Shown in pieces: positions 25,385 through 35,152 of a stretch of 64,000 bases of DNA (the stretch's first letter is position 1; the number at the start of each line of letters is the position of its first letter). Origin of the DNA: Paracoccus alcaliphilus (GTDB lineage Bacteria > Pseudomonadota > Alphaproteobacteria > Rhodobacterales > Rhodobacteraceae); the NCBI RefSeq assembly GCF_028553725.1, contig NZ_CP067125.1:310001-374000 (forward strand), read 5' to 3'. The notes beneath the pieces were generated by a model. That model ran no database searches. It saw only the letters and a program-made list of their open reading frames with translations, and was not told the origin of the DNA. The position numbers and the translations under genes are program-made.

Positions 25385-26907
25385 ATTCCGCGCCATCCGG
25401 CCATGTGGTCGTGATCGGCAGCGGTATCGCCGGGCTGGTGACGGCGCTGGCGCTGGCGCCGCGCCCGGTCACGCTGGTGACGTTGGCGGGGCTGGGGCAG
25501 GGCGGCTCGACCGCGCTGGCGCAGGGCGGGATCGCGGCGGCGCTTGGTGCGGGCGACAGCCCGGCGCTGCATCTGGCCGATACGCTGGCGGCTGGCGACG
25601 GGCTGTGCGACGCGGCACGCGCCGACACCATCCTGCGGCAGGCGGGCGAGGCGATCGGTTTTCTGGAACGCCACGGCACGCGCTTTGACCGTGACGCATC
25701 AGGCGCGGCGATCCTTGGGCTGGAGGCCGCGCATTCCCGCCGCCGCATCCTTCACGCGGCAGGCGACGGCTCGGGCACCGAGATCGTGCGCGCGCTGGTG
25801 GCGGCGGTGCGCGGTTGCGCCTCGGTCACGGTGCAGGAGGGCGCGCTGGTCCGCCGCCTGCTGACCCGTGACGGCGCGGTGTTGGGCCTGCTGGTGCAGC
25901 GCGCGGGCGGGGGTGCGGTCCTGCCCGCCCGGCAGGTGGTGATGGCGACCGGCGGCATCGGCGGGCTTTATGACGCGACCACCAACCCTGTCGGCAATTG
26001 GGGGCAGGGGATCATGCTGGCCGCGCGCGCCGGGGCCGCGCTGGCCGATATGGAATTCGTGCAGTTCCATCCCACCGCGCTGGACGTGGGGCAGGGACGG
26101 TTGCCCCTGATCAGCGAGGCCGTGCGCGGCGAGGGTGCCGTCCTGCTCAACGACCGGGGCGAGCGGTTCATGGCCCGCCATAAAGGGGCCGAACTTGCCC
26201 CGCGCGACATCGTTGCCCGCGCCATCCATGCCGAAAGGGCGGCTGGCCGTCAGGTGTTTCTGCGGGCTGGCCGGGAGGTGGATTTCCCCGCCCGTTTTCC
26301 GGCCATCACGGCGCTGTGCCATGCAGCGGGGATCGATCCGGTCCGCGATCCGATCCCGGTGCGCCCTGCACAGCATTACCATATGGGCGGCATCCGCACC
26401 GACACCTTTGGCCGCAGCACCGTGGCCGGGCTGTGGGCGGTTGGCGAATGCGCGGCGACCGGCCTGCATGGCGCGAACCGGCTGGCCAGCAATTCCCTGC
26501 TGGAGGCGGTGGTGATGGGCCTGAACGCGGCCCGCGACATTGCCGCCAGTCCGGCCTTGCCGGTGACCGCCGCAACAATCGCAGAGCCGCCGCCCGACGC
26601 TTATCCCTCGGCGGCACGGGCGATTGCCTCGCGCCACCTGGGCATCCTGCGCGACGGGGCGTCCCTGCGGGCGGCCATCGCTGGATTGCTGCTCCTGACC
26701 CAAGGCGATGACGGCGCGGGCGATCCTGCCATCACCGCCCTTGCCATCGCCGTCTTTGCCACCTTGCGCCGGGAATCGCGCGGCGCCCATGCCCGCACCG
26801 ATTTCCCGGCTCGTGCCGCCCTATCCGCCAGCCGGGCCATGACGCTGGATCAGATCATCCAGTCCGCCCGCCTGATCCTGTCCGACGACCTTGCCCGGAG
26901 TGCCTGA
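25381..26907 (+). CDS. nadB: L-aspartate oxidase
   Basis: A 508-residue FAD enzyme that oxidises L-aspartate to iminoaspartate for NadA. The N-terminal dinucleotide fold [13 protein letters not shown], the flavin motif [17 protein letters not shown], the active-site FVQFHPTAL and the [14 protein letters not shown] plus [21 protein letters not shown] region identify it against succinate dehydrogenase relatives. The start overlaps the nadA stop, giving translational coupling; nadC follows one base after the stop. Confidence 0.94.
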   Translation: MNSAPSGHVVVIGSGIAGLVTALALAPRPVTLVTLAGLGQGGSTALAQGGIAAALGAGDSPALHLADTLAAGDGLCDAARADTILRQAGEAIGFLERHGTRFDRDASGAAILGLEAAHSRRRILHAAGDGSGTEIVRALVAAVRGCASVTVQEGALVRRLLTRDGAVLGLLVQRAGGGAVLPARQVVMATGGIGGLYDATTNPVGNWGQGIMLAARAGAALADMEFVQFHPTALDVGQGRLPLISEAVRGEGAVLLNDRGERFMARHKGAELAPRDIVARAIHAERAAGRQVFLRAGREVDFPARFPAITALCHAAGIDPVRDPIPVRPAQHYHMGGIRTDTFGRSTVAGLWAVGECAATGLHGANRLASNSLLEAVVMGLNAARDIAASPALPVTAATIAEPPPDAYPSAARAIASRHLGILRDGASLRAAIAGLLLLTQGDDGAGDPAITALAIAVFATLRRESRGAHARTDFPARAALSASRAMTLDQIIQSARLILSDDLARSA

Positions 26908-26908
26908 A

Positions 26909-27775
26909 ATGACCCTTTCCCCCTTGCCGCGCCTGATGCTGGAAGGTCCCGTCCGCGCCGCCCTGTCCGAGGATCTGGGACTTGCGGGCGACCTGACCTC
27001 GGCTGCGGTGATCCCTGCGGGCCATTGCGCCACCGTGACGGCGGTGGCGCGGCGTGACGGCGTGGTGGCCGGGCTGGATCTGGCGGCGCTGGCGTTCGAA
27101 CTGATCGATCCGTCCTGCCGCATGACGCGCCACCTTGCCGATGGCGACCAAGTGGCGGCAGGCGGGCGGATCCTGACCGTCGAGGGCCTCTCGGCCAGCC
27201 TGCTGAAGGCAGAGCGCACGGCGCTGAATTTCCTGTGCCACCTGTCGGGCGTCGCCACCGTCACCAACGGCATCGTGCGCGCGGTCGCGGGCACGCGCGC
27301 CTCTATCGCCTGCACCCGCAAGACCACCCCCGGCCTGCGGGCGCTGGAGAAATACGCGGTCAGGGCAGGGGGCGGGGTGAACCATCGCTTTGCGCTGTCG
27401 GATGCGGTGCTGATCAAGGACAACCACATCGCCATGACCGGCGGCATCCGCGCGGCTGTGGAAAGCGCCCGCGCCAATACCGGCCATATGGTCAAGATCG
27501 AGCTTGAGGTCGATACGCTGGCGCAATTGCGCGAGGCGATGGAGGTCGGCGTCGATGCCGTGCTGCTGGACAACATGACGCCGGACCAGCTGCGCGAGGC
27601 CGTGGGCATCGTCGCCGGGCGCGCGCTGACCGAGGCCTCGGGCGGCGTCACCCCCGACACCGCCTCGGCCATTGCGGCCACCGGTGTCGATCTGATCTCG
27701 GTCGGCTGGATCACCCACAGCGCGCCGATTCTGGATATCGGTCTGGATTACGTCGCCGGGGGTTTCCGCAAATAA
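26909..27775 (+). CDS. nadC: Nicotinate-nucleotide diphosphorylase (carboxylating)
   Basis: 288 residues. It converts quinolinate and PRPP into nicotinate mononucleotide, closing the nadABC path. TRKTTPGLRALEKYAVRAGGG and HRFALSDAVLIKDNH, with the arginines and lysines that bind quinolinate, are present, as is the C-terminal EASGGVTPDT. The ATG at 26909 has CGGAG 8 bases upstream, one base after the nadB stop. Confidence 0.95.
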   Translation: MTLSPLPRLMLEGPVRAALSEDLGLAGDLTSAAVIPAGHCATVTAVARRDGVVAGLDLAALAFELIDPSCRMTRHLADGDQVAAGGRILTVEGLSASLLKAERTALNFLCHLSGVATVTNGIVRAVAGTRASIACTRKTTPGLRALEKYAVRAGGGVNHRFALSDAVLIKDNHIAMTGGIRAAVESARANTGHMVKIELEVDTLAQLREAMEVGVDAVLLDNMTPDQLREAVGIVAGRALTEASGGVTPDTASAIAATGVDLISVGWITHSAPILDIGLDYVAGGFRK

Positions 27776-27784
27776 TCTTGCTTT

Positions 27785-27821
27785 CCCTGCCCTGCTCTGC
27801 AAGCCTTATTGCAAGGCAGGG
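27785..27821 (+). terminator. Hairpin after nadC
   Basis: CCCTGCC (27785-27791) pairs with GGCAGGG (27815-27821), and an inner TGCAA/TTGCA pair lengthens the stem. No T-run follows. It separates nadABC from the amino-acid transporter operon. Confidence 0.5.
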
Positions 27822-27861
27822 CGAGTCTGCCGGAATCCACATGGTATGACAGGAAAGCAAG

Positions 27862-28602
27862 ATGAACAGGTTCTCCGCACTCATGGGCGCCGCTGCGCTG
27901 GCGCTTGGAATGACTTCGGCGGCTCAGGCGGCCGATCTGGTGGTCGCGACCGATACAGCTTTCGTGCCGTTCGAATTCAAGGAAGGCGACAAATATGTCG
28001 GCTTCGACATTGATATGTGGGACGCCATCGCCTCGGATCTGGATGTCGAATATGAACTGCGCCCGATGGATTTCGCCGGCATCATCCCTGCGCTGCAAAC
28101 CGGTCAGATCGACGTCGCCCTTGCCGGGATCACCATCACCGAAGAACGCCAGAACGCCATCGACTTCTCGGACGGTTATTACGACAGCGGCTTTCTGCTG
28201 ATGGTGGCCGAGAACAGCGACATCACTAGCGTCGAGGATCTTGGGGGCAAGACGCTGGCGGTCAAGACCGGCACCTCGGCCTCGGATTGGGCCGAAGAGA
28301 ACCTTGCCGACACCACGCTGCGCAAGTTCCCCAATATCGACAATGCCTATCTTGAGCTGCGCACCGGCAATGTCGATGCGGCGATGCATGACACGCCGAA
28401 CGTGCTGTATTACATCAACACGGCCGGGGGCGGGCAGGTCAAGGCGGTGGGCGATCAGCTGATGGGCCACGAATACGGCATCGCCCTGCCCAAGGGCAGC
28501 GATCTGCGCGAACAGATCAATGAATCGCTGGCGAAGATGAAGGAAGACGGGCGTTACGACGCGATCTATGAAAAATGGTTCGGCACCACGCCGGGCGAGT
28601 GA
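27862..28602 (+). CDS. Polar amino-acid ABC transporter, binding protein (GlnH-like)
   Basis: A 246-residue periplasmic protein with a clear signal peptide ([23 protein letters not shown], cut near residue 23) and the family-3 solute-binding fold: [30 protein letters not shown], then the ligand-binding [22 protein letters not shown]. Closest in pattern to glutamine-binding GlnH, but the coupled downstream genes suggest a modified amino acid could be the ligand. It is the first gene of a four- to five-gene set. Confidence 0.85.
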   Translation: MNRFSALMGAAALALGMTSAAQAADLVVATDTAFVPFEFKEGDKYVGFDIDMWDAIASDLDVEYELRPMDFAGIIPALQTGQIDVALAGITITEERQNAIDFSDGYYDSGFLLMVAENSDITSVEDLGGKTLAVKTGTSASDWAEENLADTTLRKFPNIDNAYLELRTGNVDAAMHDTPNVLYYINTAGGGQVKAVGDQLMGHEYGIALPKGSDLREQINESLAKMKEDGRYDAIYEKWFGTTPGE

Positions 28603-28615
28603 TCGCCGCCTGAAA

Positions 28616-28641
28616 GGATGCGGGGCCAGCGCCTCGCATCC
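28616..28641 (+). promoter_or_regulatory. Hairpin between binding protein and permease genes
   Basis: GGATGCG (28616-28622) pairs with CGCATCC (28635-28641), with GGC/GCC pairs inside, 13 bases after the binding-protein stop. Such hairpins often stabilise the upstream mRNA so that the binding protein is made in excess over the membrane parts. Confidence 0.5.
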
Positions 28642-28667
28642 CGTCCTTCCCGCATTCGGAGGCCCCC

Positions 28668-29324
28668 GTGGAAATCGACTGGACCATCATCCCCAGCTTT
28701 CTGCCTCAACTGATGAAAGGCGCTCAGGTCACGCTGATGATCACGCTGATCGGCCTGATCGGAGGCACCGTTCTGGGGCTTCTGACCGGGTTGATGCGCG
28801 CCTATGGCAATGTCTTCGTCAATGGACTGGCGCTGGTTTACGTTGAGCTGATCCGTGGCACGCCGATCGTCGTGCAGGTGATGTTCCTGTATTTCGCGCT
28901 GCCGATCCTGACCGGGTTGCGTATCGACCCGATGACGGCGGCGGTCCTGTCGATCATCGTGAATGCCGGTGCCTATATCGCGGAAATCGTGCGCGGCGCA
29001 TTGCTGTCGATCCCCAAGGGGCTGGGCGAGGCCGGGCTGGCCATGGGGCTGCCGCGCTGGAAGGTGCTGGCCCATATCGTCGGACCGCTGGCCTTTCGCC
29101 GGCTGATCCCGCCTTTGGGCAACCAGTATATCGTCTCGCTCAAGGATACGTCGCTGTTCATCGTCATCGGCGTCGCGGAACTGACCCGCACCGGGCAAGA
29201 GATCATGGCCTCGAACTTTCGGGCGGTCGAGATCTGGACCGCCGTCGGGGTGCTGTATCTGATCATGACCGGCATTCTGTCGCTGATCCTTCGTATCATC
29301 GAAAAGCGCATGAGGATCCTGTGA
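28668..29324 (+). CDS. Polar amino-acid ABC transporter, permease (GlnP-like)
   Basis: A 218-residue inner-membrane permease of the His/Glu/Gln/Arg family with about five helices. The EAA-type loop that contacts the ATPase reads [26 protein letters not shown]. It starts with GTG; a GGAGG ribosome site lies about 7 bases upstream. Only one permease gene is present here, so it probably works as a homodimer. The stop overlaps the start of the ATPase gene (GTGA). Confidence 0.88.
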   Translation: MEIDWTIIPSFLPQLMKGAQVTLMITLIGLIGGTVLGLLTGLMRAYGNVFVNGLALVYVELIRGTPIVVQVMFLYFALPILTGLRIDPMTAAVLSIIVNAGAYIAEIVRGALLSIPKGLGEAGLAMGLPRWKVLAHIVGPLAFRRLIPPLGNQYIVSLKDTSLFIVIGVAELTRTGQEIMASNFRAVEIWTAVGVLYLIMTGILSLILRIIEKRMRIL

Positions 29325-30046
29325 GCATCATCGAATTCCGCAAGACCTCGAAAAGCTTCGGCGATGTGACCGTGCTGAACGAGGTGGACCTGAACATCGA
29401 CAGCGGCGAGGTGGTGGTGCTGATCGGGCCGTCCGGCTCGGGCAAATCGACGCTGCTGCGCTGTATCAACGGGTTGGAGGAAATCACCGGCGGCGATCTG
29501 GTCGTCGATGGGCTGTCGGTCAAATCCGGCAACCGCAACCTGCGCGTGATCCGGCAAGAGGCCGGGATGGTATTCCAGCAGTTCAACCTGTTCCCGCAGA
29601 TGTCGGCGTTGCAGAACGTGGCCTTCGGTCCCCGTCAGGTCCGGGGCGCCAGCAAGGCCGAGGCCGAGGCTCAGGCGCTGGCCCTGCTGGACAAGGTCGG
29701 GCTGGCCGAACGGGCGCATCATTTCCCCTCGGCACTGTCGGGCGGACAGCAGCAGCGTGTCGCGATTGCCCGCGCGCTGGCGATCAAGCCCAAGGTCATG
29801 CTGTTCGACGAACCGACCTCGGCGCTGGATCCTGAACTGAAGCAAGAAGTGCTGACCGTCATGCGTCAACTGGCGCTGGAAGGCATGACCATGGTCGTCG
29901 TCACCCATGAGATGAGCTTTGCCAAACAGGTCGGCACAAGGCTGATCTTCATGGAGCATGGCAAGATCTCGGTCGATGGCACCCCGCGAGAGATGATCGA
30001 CAGCCCCCCCAGCGACCGGCTGCGGGATTTCCTGCAACATGTCTGA
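29321..30046 (+). CDS. Polar amino-acid ABC transporter, ATPase (GlnQ-like)
   Basis: 241 residues with Walker [10 protein letters not shown] (36-44), Q-loop [10 protein letters not shown], signature [15 protein letters not shown] and Walker [16 protein letters not shown]. It drives the import of amino acids by the two preceding components. It starts with GTG overlapping the permease stop and ends overlapping the next start by 8 bases, so the C45 enzyme is translationally coupled to the transporter. Confidence 0.92.
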   Translation: MSIIEFRKTSKSFGDVTVLNEVDLNIDSGEVVVLIGPSGSGKSTLLRCINGLEEITGGDLVVDGLSVKSGNRNLRVIRQEAGMVFQQFNLFPQMSALQNVAFGPRQVRGASKAEAEAQALALLDKVGLAERAHHFPSALSGGQQQRVAIARALAIKPKVMLFDEPTSALDPELKQEVLTVMRQLALEGMTMVVVTHEMSFAKQVGTRLIFMEHGKISVDGTPREMIDSPPSDRLRDFLQHV

Positions 30047-31070
30047 GCGGGCGCCGGATCTGGGCTGGCAGAAGGCGGGCGGATCGCCGCACCGGATTGG
30101 TCTGGCGCTTGGCCGGGCCGGGCGGCGGGCGGCTCATGCACATCTGCCTTCGTCGCTCTATTTCCAGGCGATCACCGGCCCCGCCCATGCGCAGGCCGTG
30201 GCACGAATGGCGGCGAACACGCGCGCCCGGTTCCCCCTGATCTGGGCCGAGATCGAAGGACTGGCCGAGGGGCTGGAGATGCCGGTCGAGCAGGTCTTTG
30301 CGTGGAACTGCCGTGGCGATCTGCTGGCGCGGGTGCCCGATGGCTGCACCACCGTCATGGTGCCGGGCGCCGAGCCCGTGCTGGCCCATAACGAGGATGG
30401 CCTGCCGTTCTTTCGTGGCGGCTGTTTCGTGGCCGAGGTGACGCCCGAACATGCGCCGGGCTTTCACGCCTTCTGCTATCCCGGCTCGATCCCCGGCCAT
30501 ACATTCGCCTTCAACGATGCCGGGCTGGCGCAGACCACCAACAATATCCGCCTGACCGGCATCGAACCCGATATTCCGCGCATGGTGCTGGGTCGGGCGG
30601 TGCTGACCACGGACAGCCTGACAGCGGCGCTGGATATCCTGCGGGACGGGTCGGATTCGGGGCCCAATTCCGGCGGCTTTCACTTCGCGCTGTCCAGCCG
30701 CCGCGATCCGCGCATCCTGTCGGTCGAATTCGGGCGGGGTCAGCTGTCTGTGGTCGAGATCACGCGGGTCTCGGCCCATGCCAACCATGCCCTGCATCAT
30801 CCGCTGGGGGTGTCGCGGCAGATCATCACGCAATCCTCGGGTGATCGCCAGATTCGCGCCGATCAGCTGCTGGCCGAGGGGTGCGACCCGCTGACGATCC
30901 TGCGCGACGATGGCGGGACGGGGCTGCCGATCCGCCGCGATGCGCCAGACGATCCGGATGACGAAAACACGCTTGGGACCGCCGTTCTGCGGCTTGCAGC
31001 CGACGGGATTCACTGGAGCATCCATGACCGTCGCACCGGCCCGGCCACCTATTCCGGCACAACCCCCTGA
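30039..31070 (+). CDS. C45-family acyltransferase/hydrolase (IAT-like Ntn hydrolase)
   Basis: 343 residues resembling peptidase family C45 (acyl-coenzyme A:6-aminopenicillanic acid acyltransferase type). The likely autoprocessing and nucleophile cysteine is C103 in DGCTTVMV, followed by the typical LAHNEDGLPFF and later TFAFNDAGLAQTTNN and NHAL segments. Ntn hydrolases of this group cleave or form N-acyl amide bonds. No signal peptide is seen, so it acts in the cytoplasm. Its start lies inside the ATPase gene, pointing to processing of whatever the transporter brings in, such as an N-acylated amino acid. The substrate is not known. Confidence 0.8.
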   Translation: MSERAPDLGWQKAGGSPHRIGLALGRAGRRAAHAHLPSSLYFQAITGPAHAQAVARMAANTRARFPLIWAEIEGLAEGLEMPVEQVFAWNCRGDLLARVPDGCTTVMVPGAEPVLAHNEDGLPFFRGGCFVAEVTPEHAPGFHAFCYPGSIPGHTFAFNDAGLAQTTNNIRLTGIEPDIPRMVLGRAVLTTDSLTAALDILRDGSDSGPNSGGFHFALSSRRDPRILSVEFGRGQLSVVEITRVSAHANHALHHPLGVSRQIITQSSGDRQIRADQLLAEGCDPLTILRDDGGTGLPIRRDAPDDPDDENTLGTAVLRLAADGIHWSIHDRRTGPATYSGTTP

Positions 31071-31146
31071 CGGGTCGATCCGCAGGCTGGGGATCGGGGC
31101 CCGAGCCGGTGGGCGACGCCCGCAGACATTCCAGAAGGAGAAGATC

Positions 31147-31941
31147 GTGGCCATCAATGCAACCGTGGGGATCATTGGCGGCAATGGCTGGCTGGGGAAT
31201 ACGATGGCCTCGGCCGCCGTCGCCAGCGGCGTGATGGACGGCCGCAGGCTGATCCTGTCGGGCCGCACGGACAGGCGGGGCGCGCTTGACGTGCCGGGCG
31301 CAACCCATACCCGCAACAATCACGAGCTTGTGGCGAAATCCGACATTGTCATCCTGTCGGTCCGCCCCGAGGATTTCGCGGATCTGCATATCGACGCCTC
31401 GGACAAACTGGTGATCTCGGTCATGGCGGGTGTCACGGCGCAGGATATCGCCACGCGCAGTGGTGCCACCCGGATCGTCCGGGCGATCCCGAATGCGGCG
31501 GCGTCGATCCGCCACTCGTTCACGCCGTGGTTCGCGACCCCCGGCGTTTCAGAGGCTGACAAGCGCATCGTGCAGGAACTGTTCGATGCCTGCGGCGAAG
31601 GGGCCGAGGTCTTGCAAGAGGCGCATATCGACTATTGCGTCGGCATGACCGGCTCGGGGGCGGCATTTCCCGCGCTTCTGGCACAGGCCTTGCAGGCACA
31701 TGCGGTCGCGCAGGGATTGCCGGCGGCCTTTGCCGCGCGCGCCGCCAAAGGGGTCGTGGCACAGGCCAGCCAGCTTTTCGCCCGAGAGGACAGCGATCCC
31801 GGCGCCATCGTCCGCAAGATGATCGAGTATCGCGGCACGACTGCGGCGGCATTGCAGACGATGCTGGATCAGGATTTCAATCGGATCATCGCGTCGGGGC
31901 TGGACGCGGCCGCGCGCAAGGCCGCATCGCTGGCGAAGTGA
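31147..31941 (+). CDS. ProC-like pyrroline-5-carboxylate reductase family protein
   Basis: 264 residues with the Rossmann start VGIIGGNGWLGNTMASAAVASG, the SDIVILSVRPEDF strand and the C-terminal dimer motif VGMTGSGAAFPALLAQAL, all of the P5C reductase family. It starts with GTG after AGAAGGAG. The NAD(P) loop reads GGNGWLG instead of the usual GxGxMA, and the gene sits behind an amino-acid transporter rather than with housekeeping genes, so it may reduce another cyclic imine or ketimine instead of supplying proline. Confidence 0.8.
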   Translation: MAINATVGIIGGNGWLGNTMASAAVASGVMDGRRLILSGRTDRRGALDVPGATHTRNNHELVAKSDIVILSVRPEDFADLHIDASDKLVISVMAGVTAQDIATRSGATRIVRAIPNAAASIRHSFTPWFATPGVSEADKRIVQELFDACGEGAEVLQEAHIDYCVGMTGSGAAFPALLAQALQAHAVAQGLPAAFAARAAKGVVAQASQLFAREDSDPGAIVRKMIEYRGTTAAALQTMLDQDFNRIIASGLDAAARKAASLAK

Positions 31942-31969
31942 CCAGCGGCCTGTGCCACTGCGTGCGGTG

Positions 31970-32890
31970 TCACGGCTGATATGGCGTCGGCAGTGGGCGC
32001 CCGGCGACAAAGGCCGCGATATTGTCCAGCACAAGCTGCGCCATCGCCCGCCGCGCCGCATCGGTGGCCGAGCCGATATGAGGCGTCAGCACGCAATTGG
32101 GTGCATCCAGCAATCCCTGCGGCACATCGGGTTCGCCATCGACGACATCCAGCCCGGCCCCGGCGATGATGCCGTCTTGCAACGCCGCGATCAGCGCGGC
32201 GTTGTCCACGACCGGGCCGCGCGCCACATTGACGATCAGGCCCGACGGCCCCAGCGCGGCCAGTTCCGCCGCGCCGATCAGCCCGCGGGTCCCTTCGCCC
32301 CCGGCGGCGGTCACGAACAGCAATTCGCAATCGCGGGCCAGCGTGGCGGCGTCGGGGCGGAAACCGTCGGGGCTGTCAGGCTTTTCGCTGCGGCTTGTAT
32401 AGAGAACCTCGGACCCCAGCGCCCGCAGCATCGCCGCCAGCCGCCGCCCGATCCGCCCATAGCCCAGGATGCCCGCGCGTCGTCCCAGAACCGGCATGCC
32501 CATGGCCAGATTGCCCCCGGCAGCCCAGTGCCCGGCGCGGGTAAAGCGGTCGCCCTCGGCAATGCGGCGGCCCGTCGCCAGTGCCAGCGCCAGCGCCAGT
32601 TCCGCCACGGCGTCGGACAGCACGTCCGGCGTCGTCGACACCTGAATGCCGCGCGCCCGCGCCTGATCCAGATCGACGGCATCGACACCGACGCCATTCA
32701 CCGCGATCAGCCGCAGGGCGGGCAGGGCGGCCATCTGCGCGGATGAAAGGCCAAGCCCGCCCGTCGTCACAACGATCTGCACATCCCCGGCGTCGGCAAT
32801 GTCGCGGGTGATGCGGTAATCGGCGGCCAGACGATCGGCCATATCTTGCGGTTTTGGATCCGCCAGCACCAGAATACGCGGTTTGCTCAT
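31970..32890 (-). CDS. D-isomer-specific 2-hydroxyacid dehydrogenase
   Basis: 306 residues of the D-2-hydroxyacid dehydrogenase family: NVARGPVVDNAALIAAL with the catalytic Arg nearby, a Rossmann loop GILGYGRIGRRLA, the Glu in DVVDGEPDVP and the catalytic His in LTPHIGSAT. Likely reduces glyoxylate, hydroxypyruvate or another 2-oxoacid with NAD(P)H. The start overlaps the stop of the upstream ATPase gene by four bases, so it is the last gene of the second amino-acid transporter operon. It may handle the keto acid made from the imported compound. Confidence 0.88.
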   Translation of the reverse strand: MSKPRILVLADPKPQDMADRLAADYRITRDIADAGDVQIVVTTGGLGLSSAQMAALPALRLIAVNGVGVDAVDLDQARARGIQVSTTPDVLSDAVAELALALALATGRRIAEGDRFTRAGHWAAGGNLAMGMPVLGRRAGILGYGRIGRRLAAMLRALGSEVLYTSRSEKPDSPDGFRPDAATLARDCELLFVTAAGGEGTRGLIGAAELAALGPSGLIVNVARGPVVDNAALIAALQDGIIAGAGLDVVDGEPDVPQGLLDAPNCVLTPHIGSATDAARRAMAQLVLDNIAAFVAGRPLPTPYQP

Positions 32891-33618
32891 GCGATCTGCC
32901 CCAGAAAGTTCTGCAAACGCTCGTTCTGCGGATTGCCGAAGAAGGCGTCGGGGGCGTTCTGCTCGACAATGCGGCCCTTGTCCATGAAGATTACCCGGTC
33001 GGCCACGGCGCGGGCGAATTCCATCTCATGCGTGACGCACAGCATGGTCATCCCCTCGCGCGCCAGATCGATCATCGTGTCCAGCACCTCCTTGACCATT
33101 TCCGGGTCCAGCGCCGAGGTCGGCTCGTCGAACAGCATGATCCGGGGCTTCATGCACAGCGCCCGGGCGATGGCCACGCGCTGTTGCTGGCCGCCTGACA
33201 GCTGCGCGGGATATTTGTCGGCCTGCTCGGGGATCCTCACCCGATCCAGATAGTGCCGCGCGGTCTTTTCGGCATCCGCACGGCTGACCTTGCGGGCCTT
33301 CATCGGCGCAAGGATGCAGTTTTCCAGCACGGTCATATGCGGAAACAGGTTGAAGCTTTGAAAGACCATGCCGACATCCTTGCGGATTCTGGCGACATTC
33401 TCGGCGCCGGACAGCTCGACCCCGTCCACGATGATGGTGCCGGACTGGATTTCCTCCAGCTGGTTGATGGTGCGGATCAGGGTCGATTTGCCGGAACCGG
33501 ACGGGCCGCAGATCACGATCCGCTCGCCCGGATCAACGGTCAGGTCGATATCGGCAAGGGCGTGAAAATCGCCGTAATACTTGTTCACGGCCTGCATGAT
33601 GATCGCATGTTCCGTCAT
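32887..33618 (-). CDS. Polar amino-acid ABC transporter, ATPase (second system)
   Basis: 243 residues with Walker [13 protein letters not shown], signature [15 protein letters not shown] and Walker [16 protein letters not shown]; the family of His/Glu/Gln/Arg importers. It follows the binding-protein gene by 51 bases that hold a strong hairpin, and overlaps the dehydrogenase gene by four bases. Confidence 0.92.
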   Translation of the reverse strand: MTEHAIIMQAVNKYYGDFHALADIDLTVDPGERIVICGPSGSGKSTLIRTINQLEEIQSGTIIVDGVELSGAENVARIRKDVGMVFQSFNLFPHMTVLENCILAPMKARKVSRADAEKTARHYLDRVRIPEQADKYPAQLSGGQQQRVAIARALCMKPRIMLFDEPTSALDPEMVKEVLDTMIDLAREGMTMLCVTHEMEFARAVADRVIFMDKGRIVEQNAPDAFFGNPQNERLQNFLGQIA

Positions 33619-33640
33619 GGTCAGGTTCCCTTGGGAAAGC

Positions 33641-33662
33641 GCCCGGCCGGTGACGGCCGGGC
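33641..33662 (-). promoter_or_regulatory. Intercistronic hairpin after the binding-protein gene
   Basis: GCCCGGCC and GGCCGGGC, perfect 8-base arms with a 6-base loop, between the binding-protein stop (33670) and the ATPase start (33618). It probably protects the upstream mRNA or attenuates the downstream genes. Confidence 0.6.
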
Positions 33663-33669
33663 AGGGGCA

Positions 33670-34467
33670 TCATTCGGCGCTGGCCACGAAATCGGGCAGA
33701 GGCTCGCCCAGCCATTTCTGATGGATGCCGTCCAGTGTGCCATCGGTGCGGGCCTCGGCCACAAAGGCGTTCACCTTGTCCAGCAGCGCATCCGAATCCG
33801 GCGCGACGGCAATGCCCTGCACCTGACTGGACAGGTCGAACTTCTTGTCAAAGCGGTCGCCCACCGCGCTGCCGATCTGCGCCATCACGACATTCGAGGC
33901 GCCGATCAGCTTGACCTGCCCCGACATCAGCGCCTGCACCGCGCTGGCATCATCGTCAAAGCGGCGGATCTGGGCGTCCGAGGGCGCGACCTCGGTAACC
34001 GCGGTATCCTGCGTCGAGGCCCGCGCGACCGCCACGGTCTGACCCGACAGGGCGGCGGCATCGGCGATCTCCAGTCCGGCATCGCCATAGACGGCAATGC
34101 TGATCCCGGCATAGGGGTCCGAGAAATCGACCCGCGCCGCGCGTTCCTCGGTAATTCCAAGCGAGGCCACCAGCACATCGACCTGCCCCGACAGCAGATA
34201 GGGGATGCGGTTCGGCCCGGTCACCGGCACGATCTGCGGCTGGACGCCCAGATATTCGGCCAGCGCCTTCGCCACATCGGCGTCATAGCCATCGGGTTGC
34301 CCGGCGCTGTCCATGATGCCGAAGGGCGGGAAATCGACCAGCATCCCGATCTTGACGGTGCCCGCGCTCTCGATGGCGGCCAGATCGGCGGCGGTTGCGG
34401 GAATGGCAAGGCTTGCGGCCAGCGCGCCAGCGGCCAGCGTGGTGAAAAGGCGGCGGTTCAGTTTCAT
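33670..34467 (-). CDS. Polar amino-acid ABC transporter, binding protein (second system)
   Basis: 265 residues with a signal peptide (LFTTLAAGALAASLAIPATAADL, cut near residue 26) and the family-3 binding fold: KIGMLVDFPPFGIMDSAGQPDGYDADVAKALAEYLG and the SLGITEERAARVDFSDPYA motif. It has a strong GGGAGGAG ribosome site. The ligand is a polar or charged amino acid or a related compound; it cannot be named from sequence. Confidence 0.88.
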   Translation of the reverse strand: MKLNRRLFTTLAAGALAASLAIPATAADLAAIESAGTVKIGMLVDFPPFGIMDSAGQPDGYDADVAKALAEYLGVQPQIVPVTGPNRIPYLLSGQVDVLVASLGITEERAARVDFSDPYAGISIAVYGDAGLEIADAAALSGQTVAVARASTQDTAVTEVAPSDAQIRRFDDDASAVQALMSGQVKLIGASNVVMAQIGSAVGDRFDKKFDLSSQVQGIAVAPDSDALLDKVNAFVAEARTDGTLDGIHQKWLGEPLPDFVASAE

Positions 34468-34494
34468 GGTCTCTCCTCCCGTGAAAGTCGGTTG

Positions 34495-35151
34495 TCAGCG
34501 CGTCAGGGCGCGTCTCATTCGCGTTTCCATATGCCGGGCCAGCAGCGACAGCGGCCAGCACAGCACGAAATACAGGGCCGCGACGGTGCCAAAGACCAGA
34601 AATGGCTGGAATGTCGCGTTGTTGATGATCTGGCCCGCTCGGGTCAGCTCGGTAAAGCCGATGATCGAGGCCAGCGAGGTGCCCTTGATCAGCTGTACCA
34701 GAAAGCCCACGGTCGGCGCGGTGGCGATCCGCATCGCCTGCGGCAGGATTACATGGCGCATCCGGTCGCGATAGCCAAGCGCCAGCGCGGTCGCGGCCTC
34801 GTTCTGCCCGGCGGGCACGGCCTCGATGGCGCCGCGCCATATCTCTCCCAGATAGGCGCTGGCATGCAGCGTCAGCGCGACGGCGGCGGCCAGCAGCGGA
34901 TCAATGGGCAGACCCACGACTGCCAGCCCGAAATAGACCAGAAACAGCTGCATCAGCAGGGGCGTGCCCTGAAAGACGCGGATGAAGCCGGTGGCGGCCT
35001 GACGCAGGACAGGGTTCCGGGCGGTGCGCGACAGGGCGACCAGCAGCCCGCCGATGGCCCCGCCCGCGAAGGCGATGGCCGACAGGATCAGCGTCCACCG
35101 GACAGCGGTCACGATGAACAGGATATCCGTGGACGAGAATTCGCGGATCAT
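34495..35151 (-). CDS. Polar amino-acid ABC transporter, permease 2 (second system)
   Basis: 218-residue permease with about five helices and the EAA-type loop EAVPAGQNEAATALALGYRDRMRHVILP. It starts one base before the stop of the first permease gene, so the two form a heterodimer made in equal amounts. Confidence 0.88.
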   Translation of the reverse strand: MIREFSSTDILFIVTAVRWTLILSAIAFAGGAIGGLLVALSRTARNPVLRQAATGFIRVFQGTPLLMQLFLVYFGLAVVGLPIDPLLAAAVALTLHASAYLGEIWRGAIEAVPAGQNEAATALALGYRDRMRHVILPQAMRIATAPTVGFLVQLIKGTSLASIIGFTELTRAGQIINNATFQPFLVFGTVAALYFVLCWPLSLLARHMETRMRRALTR

Positions 35152-35152
35152 G

